Shown: positions 58,726 through 64,000 of the stretch, one piece after another | How positions within the stretch are numbered: position 1 is the first letter of the stretch | Layout: every line of letters begins with the position of its first letter | NCBI GenBank assembly: GCA_030248295.1 | Contig: JASANH010000601.1 | Coordinates: 62,001-126,000 of the forward strand | Length of the DNA stretch: 64,000 nt | Reading direction: 5' to 3' | DNA from: Mesodorylaimus sp. YZB2_4 | Taxonomy: Eukaryota > Nematoda > Enoplea > Dorylaimida > Dorylaimidae | Translations under genes and position numbers: made by a program | The notes under the pieces: generated by a model | Database searches by the model: none | What the model was told of the DNA's origin: nothing | What the model saw: only the letters and a program-made list of their open reading frames with translations

Positions 58726-58813
58726 TTTACCCAGGTGGGTGTCGAACCCTCCCCTTTGAGTGCGCCCCCCCCCCCAGCGTGAGAGGCAGGCGCCTACCGC
58801 TAAGCCACGGCCC
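58726..58813 (-). repeat. tRNA-like sequence interrupted by a C/G tract
   Basis: The minus strand reads GGGCCGTGGCTTAGCGGTAG (A box TGGCTTAGCGG), CTGCCTCTCACGC, an 11-base G tract, then GGAGGGTTCGACACCC (B box) and ACCTGGGTAAA. The arms resemble a tRNA with a CTC-type anticodon position, but the extra G tract and poor acceptor pairing argue against a working gene. It is more likely a tRNA-derived retroelement head or tRNA pseudogene. Confidence 0.5.
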
Positions 58814-58851
58814 GGGCCACATCAGACTGACCTGAGCCAAGAGCAGGCGAT

Positions 58852-59276
58852 GGCGGCCGCGGAGGTACAGCGCTTCGGCATTCGTCTGCCCGCAGCTTGG
58901 TGGCGAGAGGCTGCCCTGGGTTTAATGCCCAGTGATGGAAGTCGATTTGCGAACCGTAAACCTTCGCTGACCTTGAATGCCAGGCCATGGCTGACTCACC
59001 CGATACCCTAAAGGTGCTCCGAGTAGACAGTAGACAGTCTCGGCTGTCCAACACTGACAAGATCCGCAGCCAGCCAGCCATGGTCATGAGGAAGCCGATC
59101 TTCAGTCCAGGATGCCGTCGTGTGGAGGTGCTCCTATAGTTGAAGCACACAGAAGGACGCTGCTGTGTGCTGGTCACCTCGCGACCTCGCTCATCAGATC
59201 AGGACTGCTGGCCGGCTATAGGCAGCACGGGTTGGAAGTCCGGTGGGGCCCAACCCACAAAAAATCTCTAAAAGTG
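58852..59276 (+). mobile_element. SINE family A, diverged full-length copy
   Basis: It begins GGCGGCCGCGGAGGTACAGCG and ends CCACAAAAAATCTCTAAAAG. The order of internal blocks matches the copy at 23531 (GGTGCTCCGAGT, TCCAGGATGCCGTCGTGTGG, CTGCTGTGTGCTGG, GGCCGGCTATAGGC). The B box is decayed (GGGTTTAATGCCC). Its end lies 47 bases from the DNA transposon at 59323. Confidence 0.8.
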
Positions 59277-59312
59277 GCCAGTTGATGGGAGTAGGTATGA
59301 AGACTAGACGTT

Positions 59313-60441
59313 GGCAGAATCCATGGCTACCTAATAGATCTAAAGCAGGCTGGTGCGTCTAGAAAAAAGGTTATCGACTGACATGTCAGGTAGGCGAAGG
59401 GGGCGTTGGCTCCGCCTCCTCCGTGCCAACCAGCCTCTTGTAGCCCAACCACACAATCGGTCGCGGGATTGGGCATTATTGAAGCTAGCAAAAAAATGAT
59501 TACATATTTAGATTGAGCTCAAAAAGTTATGCGCACGATCTTCTTTACTCCAAAAAAGGGCACACTTCTAACATTATTCAAATGTTCCCGCTAAACTGAT
59601 CTGCAAGTACAAACTAGATAAAGTCTGCTCTGAGCGGGAATACGACAAATCAGTTTTGCTTGTACTTGATACTGGCTGGTGGTTCCATGCGCAATCTAAT
59701 CTCATGGGTCTAAAGAGCGTGGTACACCCTTATATTTGCGAAATGACGCGGCACAAGTTTATGGCTACAGTATACAGAATTAGTGGCAAGGCCATCTGTG
59801 GAAAAGCCACATGACAGATACTCAATTGAAACGCCTCAACATAACGCAGCAAAAAGTTCTATTTTCTCCAGACGCCGCAGACAGCATTGTTAGGCTATCT
59901 TTCTCGACAGCAGGTTTCTTCTCAGCTTGTTTTCCGCTTCTCTCGAAACCACCAGCCGGCGACTTATTATCTGCCCTGCCCAAAGTATAGGGTCAGCGAG
60001 GACTCAGAGTGAGGATGTGGTGCAGTGTGAACTATATTCGTATGTAACTGGTACAAATACAGATCAGGGCTTGTTAAAATGAATGCTGTAGAGTACAGCA
60101 GGCTTGCCTTACAATTCCCGCTCAGAGCAGACTTTACCTGGTTTGTACTTGCAGATCAGTTTAGCGGGACCATTTGAATAGTATTAGAAGTGTGCCCTTT
60201 TTTGGAGTGAAGAAGATCGTGCGCATAACTTTTTGAGCTCAATCAAAATATGTAATCATCTTTTTGCTAGCTTCGATGATGCCCAATCCCGCGACCGATT
60301 GTGTGGTCGGGCTACAAGAGGCTGGTTGGCACGAAGGAGGCGGAGCCAACGCCCCTTCTCCTACCTGACATGTCAATCGATAACCTTTTTTCTAGACGCA
60401 CCAGCCTGCTTTAGATCTATTAGGTAGCCATGGCAGAATCC
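59313..60441. mobile_element. Non-autonomous DNA transposon with long terminal inverted repeats
   Basis: The element spans 59323-60431 (1109 bases) and starts ATGGCTACCTAATAGATCTA. Its left arm 59323-59641 and right arm 60114-60431 are inverted copies of each other with about 90% identity. The ten bases GGCAGAATCC flank it on both sides (59313-59322 and 60432-60441), a perfect target-site duplication. The 470-base centre has no open frame of note, so the element needs a transposase from elsewhere. Long arms plus a 9-10 base duplication are typical of Mutator-like elements; that assignment is inference. Reading frames inside the arms are chance. Confidence 0.92.
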
Positions 60442-60554
60442 TTGCTAGAGAAGTATCAGGTTAGGAGCAGAATCACAACGGATTGTGGTCTGGAGCACAG
60501 TGCGTCTAGGATACCAGGGGGAAACCATATCTGTCAGTTCGCACCATTGTAACC

Positions 60555-60745
60555 TGGCAGGCGTAGGAGGGAGGTGGCCGACCGATGTCGGCGGGACAAA
60601 AACTCCGACTGGAGACGGCAAGTCCTGCGACGATACCTACGGCTGAAACATCAACCCAAGAGGTTGACGTCTCCCAGCCAAGGAAGAATATCGATCACTC
60701 TCTCCCACTCGCCATGGCCTACCAGGCGGGGGGTTACACCATTAT
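60555..60745 (+). repeat. Dispersed repeat family B, longest plus-strand copy
   Basis: This copy has all family blocks: GGCAGGCGTAGGAGGGAGG, TGGCCGACCGATGTCGGCGG, ACTCCGACTGGAGACGGC, CATCAACCCAAGAGGTTGAC, TATCGATCACTCTCTCCCA and CTCGCCATGGCCTACCAGGC. It is followed by GGGGGTTACACCATTATA, where the copy at 11361 has a matching GGTGTTACACCGTTATGA. No target duplication is clear. Confidence 0.75.
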
Positions 60746-61955
60746 ATCACAATTTTGGGGCGCACAGACCATTAACATTGCCTTCGAGGCGCAGGTTTGG
60801 CTCGTTTGGACATGGTCATGGAAATGATTAGTCGCAACATCGTTGCAAACAGACTTCGCAACAAAAAGTCGAGCACATTCTTTTTGCGTGGACGATGGCC
60901 ACGTGGCGAACGCAATCCAAGCGATTTGACGCCGCAAAGTCGGGGCACAGCACACATCGGTAATCGCCCATCGCCCAAAAAATGGGCTCACAAAAAAAGC
61001 AATAATTTTTTCTCTCACTCGCAAAAAATTAAATTCCTTACATAATTCGACGCAAAAAGAGGAAAAAACGCACAAAATTTCTCCCCGAAGTTTGGATTTC
61101 CTCAAATTTCTGTGGAACTTTTCACACCGAATTGTGTTCAAATGATTTCTTAGAAGGTGCCTGAGCGCTCGTTGCAGACAACACTTACCCAACCAGCGTA
61201 TATGAACATCAAAAATTGTAGCGATAAGCAGTATAGCACTAATTTGTGATCACCCTGTTTAAGCTCCCCTAAAGAAACTGTTTCAGAAAATTTCATCCTA
61301 ATTTATCAGTTTCCAAATTTTCTTGCAGGTTCGTCATTTACCCACTCTTCAGCTTCTCGAGACGCAATGAGATGCTGTTTTTACGCGCGGAAAATGTTAT
61401 AGCGATGCGACATTTGCGCGGTCGGTGTCGGCAGCGTTTGAAAATCGACTCCTGTGTTTCGTCATTTTAATTTTCACGCAATGAATGCGCAGCCCTTTCG
61501 GCGTATTTCAGATGCTTATGCAATATGTAACTGTACAGTGATTGCGAGGTTTTTAAAATTTTGCGCTGTATGCAACTTTTGCAACTTCCAATTTCCGTGA
61601 GCCTGTACTGTAGTCATTTTTCAGTGTACAGTGGCTCTTTTGGCGCGGTGTATTTGCCATAGGCCTACACAAGCTGATCTTAAAAATTTTTCGTCAATCT
61701 ACTACGTCAACAAACTTGTATTGTCTAGTAGGCCTACGCACACAAGTGGGAATAGCGTTTTTGTAGTCTGGCAATAGAGTACAGTAGGCGTATAGTTTTC
61801 GTGGCATTGGCCCTCTTCGATCGTGTTTCCACACAGTTCGTCCTACGAGTGGTCTAGTTTCGCCCAGTTTCCCGTCTCAACCCTTTTCGTCCTATTTTAG
61901 GCCTATTTTATTCATTTCCTTAGAAGGTGCTTTTTAGTCTTCAATCAGGAGAATC
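60746..61955. other. Upstream region of the DPY-19 gene
   Basis: No gene is supported. A minus-strand open frame of 152 codons at 60734-61192 lacks any family resemblance and overlaps the repeat. Just before the DPY-19 start, GTGCTTTTTAG ends at 61937, 18 bases ahead of the ATG. This would serve as a spliced-leader or 5'-UTR intron acceptor. Confidence 0.4.
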
Positions 61956-63416
61956 ATGGAAACGCGTCAACGAAAAAAACCAACGAGTGCAACGAACGCT
62001 GCTTCATCGAAAAAACAACATCCTTCGAACAAAAGTTCGAAAAAATCGAAATCCGATGATCAATCATCAACAGTGGCGGCTGCACCGGATTCGATTACGA
62101 TGGATGATTTGAAATCGTTAATCAGTTTCGGAAATTTTCTGATAGGATTTTGTGTAATGATTTATTGCGGTTATTGGTTCGGCGTTTATATTTCGACTTT
62201 GCACGAAAATCAAATGTGGTTTACGAATATTCAAGAAGTGGAAAGAGAAATCTCGTTTCGAACCGAATGTGGCCTTTATTATTCTTATTACAAGCATTTA
62301 GTTCATGCATCGGCATTTTGGAAAGGTAAGATTTTAAAATTTCTCGCAAATTATTGGCAGATCTGCACGGTTTTTATTTGGATTTTGAATGTTTGTTTTT
62401 TGAATATTGTAGAGGGGATATTTAGTTTAGACTTTTAATTTTGAGACTTGATTCTGTGATTTTTTTACCGATATAAAAATGTTTTGTCTATAAATATTGG
62501 ATATTCTAATTTGAGACTGAATTTTTTGAATTTCTGTTTTGATTCGGACTTTTTTCGTATTTTAGGCCTTCATGATTTGTCATTAGACAATGCAACTGAA
62601 CATGCGCGTACGATCAATATTATACAACGTTTCAATATTTTTCCCGAAATTGCCTTAGCTGCTATTTATCGATTATTTACTGATTTTTGGCATCGATTGA
62701 CGGGCGGTCCAATATTTTTTTACGTTTATTCAATTTTCGCGTTGAATGGATTTTATATGTGCGTGATATTTGCTACGAGCTGGATGATGACGAGCGGATC
62801 GTGGTTGGCTGGATTATTATGCGTGGCCTTTTATATTATGAATTTGGACGATACGACTCGTGTATCTTTCACCATCAATTTACGCGAATCGTTTGCTATC
62901 CCGTTCTTTTTCCTTCAAACATTTTTTACTTGCTATTATCTTCGACGTGTCCAAACAACGACGCGCGATGAAAAAATATCACGAAATCGATGGGAAAGCG
63001 TATCTCAGTTGGGCGTATTTGTCAGTTCGTTATTATTCTCGTTATCTTGGCAATTCAATCAGTTCTTCCTTTTTCTGCAAGCATTGACCTTATATGGAAT
63101 GGGCATTTTGTTGTTGGCTCCTCGAGCCAAGATATCGCGTCTTCTATTGTTGAATGGGGCCGCCTTGCTGGCCACGTGTCTTCTGCAAATGGGCCAGCCT
63201 ATGCTATTGGGCTCGATATACCTTAGCTTCGTGCCTGCAGCTATGCTGAGCATGTATTTGTGTCGAGAGTGGTCCATTTCTGGTGGAATCGTTGGTGGTG
63301 GGTTGAAGTTGATCGTGCAAACAGTCTTCACATTTTTGATGACGATCCCCTTAAATATCGCTGTCAAGAAGTTATTGAATTTGGAAGCGGATGAACATAT
63401 TTTCAAGTTTTTAAAA
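61956..63416 (+). CDS. DPY-19-like C-mannosyltransferase, 5' part
   Basis: DPY-19 enzymes attach mannose to tryptophan in W-x-x-W motifs of secreted proteins in the ER membrane, using dolichyl-phosphate mannose. Two exons are visible (61956-62325 and 62566-63416), joined in phase 1, giving 407 residues. A donor at 63417 shows that the gene continues beyond the window. The first 45 residues are basic and Ser-rich and cytosolic; the first membrane helix is FGNFLIGFCVMIYCGYWFGV. The first luminal loop contains FRTECGLYYSYYKHLVHA, the conserved F-R-T/S-E...Y-Y-S-Y-Y-K signature that holds the catalytic Glu. Exon 2 has the rest of that loop (NATEHARTINIIQRFNIFPE), then many hydrophobic segments, and LRESFAIPFFFLQ and WQFNQFFLF, which match the family. 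No stop or frameshift is seen. Bases 63417-64000 look intronic, with no exon I can support. Confidence 0.9.
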
Positions 63417-64000
63417 GTAAGTAGGGAATTCAGGGGAGGAGGAGGGAGGCTGGTCGTGAAGGTTTCGTTATGCCCATGTGGAAATCAGGGTATGGTGTGA
63501 AGTATAGGTACAGCAGTCAGGGGCATGCCAGGCCAGCATTGGTCGATCCGATCGGACTGTTGGATCGACATCTGCTGGGAAGTGATAACGTTAAGTATTG
63601 CCTATCCTGTAATAATCGAGTCCCATCTTTGAAGTTGGTATTGAATCTCGCTGCAGATATTGAATAGTTCTCCCGTGTCCCGTTGATGTGGCCTGATAAA
63701 CGATGACAGCGAGGGAGTGGTGCCAAGTGCGTCACCCCCATTGAAATTTTATTTTTGTAGCGGATTGGCCAGAAGCGGATTGGGTGGGATGTAGGTCTGA
63801 AATCGGATCGGATCGATCGATGCTAGCTGGCGGGTGCTCAGGCGATTTTCCAGGGTGGTTGGTCTTGGGTAGTTGTAGGGACTAAAATGGAATTTGGACA
63901 CTTTCCCCTAAAGAAGCCATGTCATACAATAGGGTAGAGCCCGAAATTTGTGGCGAAAAGTTATATTTCTTGCAACTTTTTACGAAACATTTGCGGCAAT

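Noticed and set aside
60233-60427. 64-codon frame near the transposon end
   Set aside because: It lies inside the right terminal inverted repeat; the left arm encodes no matching conserved peptide.
59323-60431. A CRISPR or phage-related origin for the large inverted repeat
   Set aside because: The long arms, exact target duplication and eukaryotic exon-intron context identify a DNA transposon.
60734-61192. 152-codon open frame on the minus strand
   Set aside because: It overlaps a family B repeat, has no family resemblance and no splice or start context; its His/Cys content looks random.

Overview
This 64 kb window is eukaryotic, from a small metazoan genome, most likely an ecdysozoan. Genes are split by many short GT-AG introns (often 45-60 bases, with acceptors ending TTTCAG, TTTTAG or TTGTAG). 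An astacin protease carries a C-terminal ShKT domain, common in nematodes, and a tincar orthologue is present, best known from arthropods. A nematode or a tardigrade-like animal fits; the sequence does not decide. I see no prokaryotic or viral genes.

Layout. Bases 1-16186 hold no gene I can support, only decayed repeats, a pair of inverted minisatellites and two kinase-like relics. From 16187 to 28480 come three housekeeping genes: a glyoxylate/hydroxypyruvate reductase (minus, 8 exons, 327 aa), the ER-stress kinase PERK (minus, 17 exons, 1086 aa) and, divergent from PERK, the ribosome-biogenesis factor NOP16 (plus, 4 exons, 214 aa). Tincar follows (30638-36298, plus, 3 exons, 1116 aa), then an astacin (37581-41360, minus, 9 exons, 504 aa). 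In each of these models I joined the exons by hand; splice phases agree and the total length is a multiple of three.

The most unusual locus is 44236-52290: two head-to-head paralogues with a shared Cys-rich ectodomain and one membrane segment. The left gene (983 aa) has a long cytoplasmic region that I read as a tyrosine-phosphatase fold whose catalytic motif is lost, followed by an Arg/Ser/Gly-rich tail. The right gene (538 aa) stops about 85 residues after the membrane segment. An extra copy of one of its exons lies just downstream. This looks like a small, lineage-specific receptor family with a signalling-dead and a tailless member.

Bases 52700-61955 are mostly broken genes and repeats: a membrane-protein gene with a frame change and an in-frame TGA, a TMEM199/VMA12 homologue with a frameshift, a tyrosine-kinase fragment, a ZIC/GLI-type zinc-finger gene, and a complete 1.1 kb non-autonomous DNA transposon with 319-base terminal inverted repeats and a 10-base target duplication. 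The window ends inside a DPY-19-type C-mannosyltransferase gene (from 61956).

Repeats. A tRNA-derived SINE of about 440 bases (family A) occurs at least five times, once with a 16-base target duplication. A second dispersed family (B) has six or more copies, and another tRNA-like SINE (C) lies in a PERK intron. Twelve G or C homopolymer tracts of about 9-17 bases are scattered through introns and intergenic DNA.
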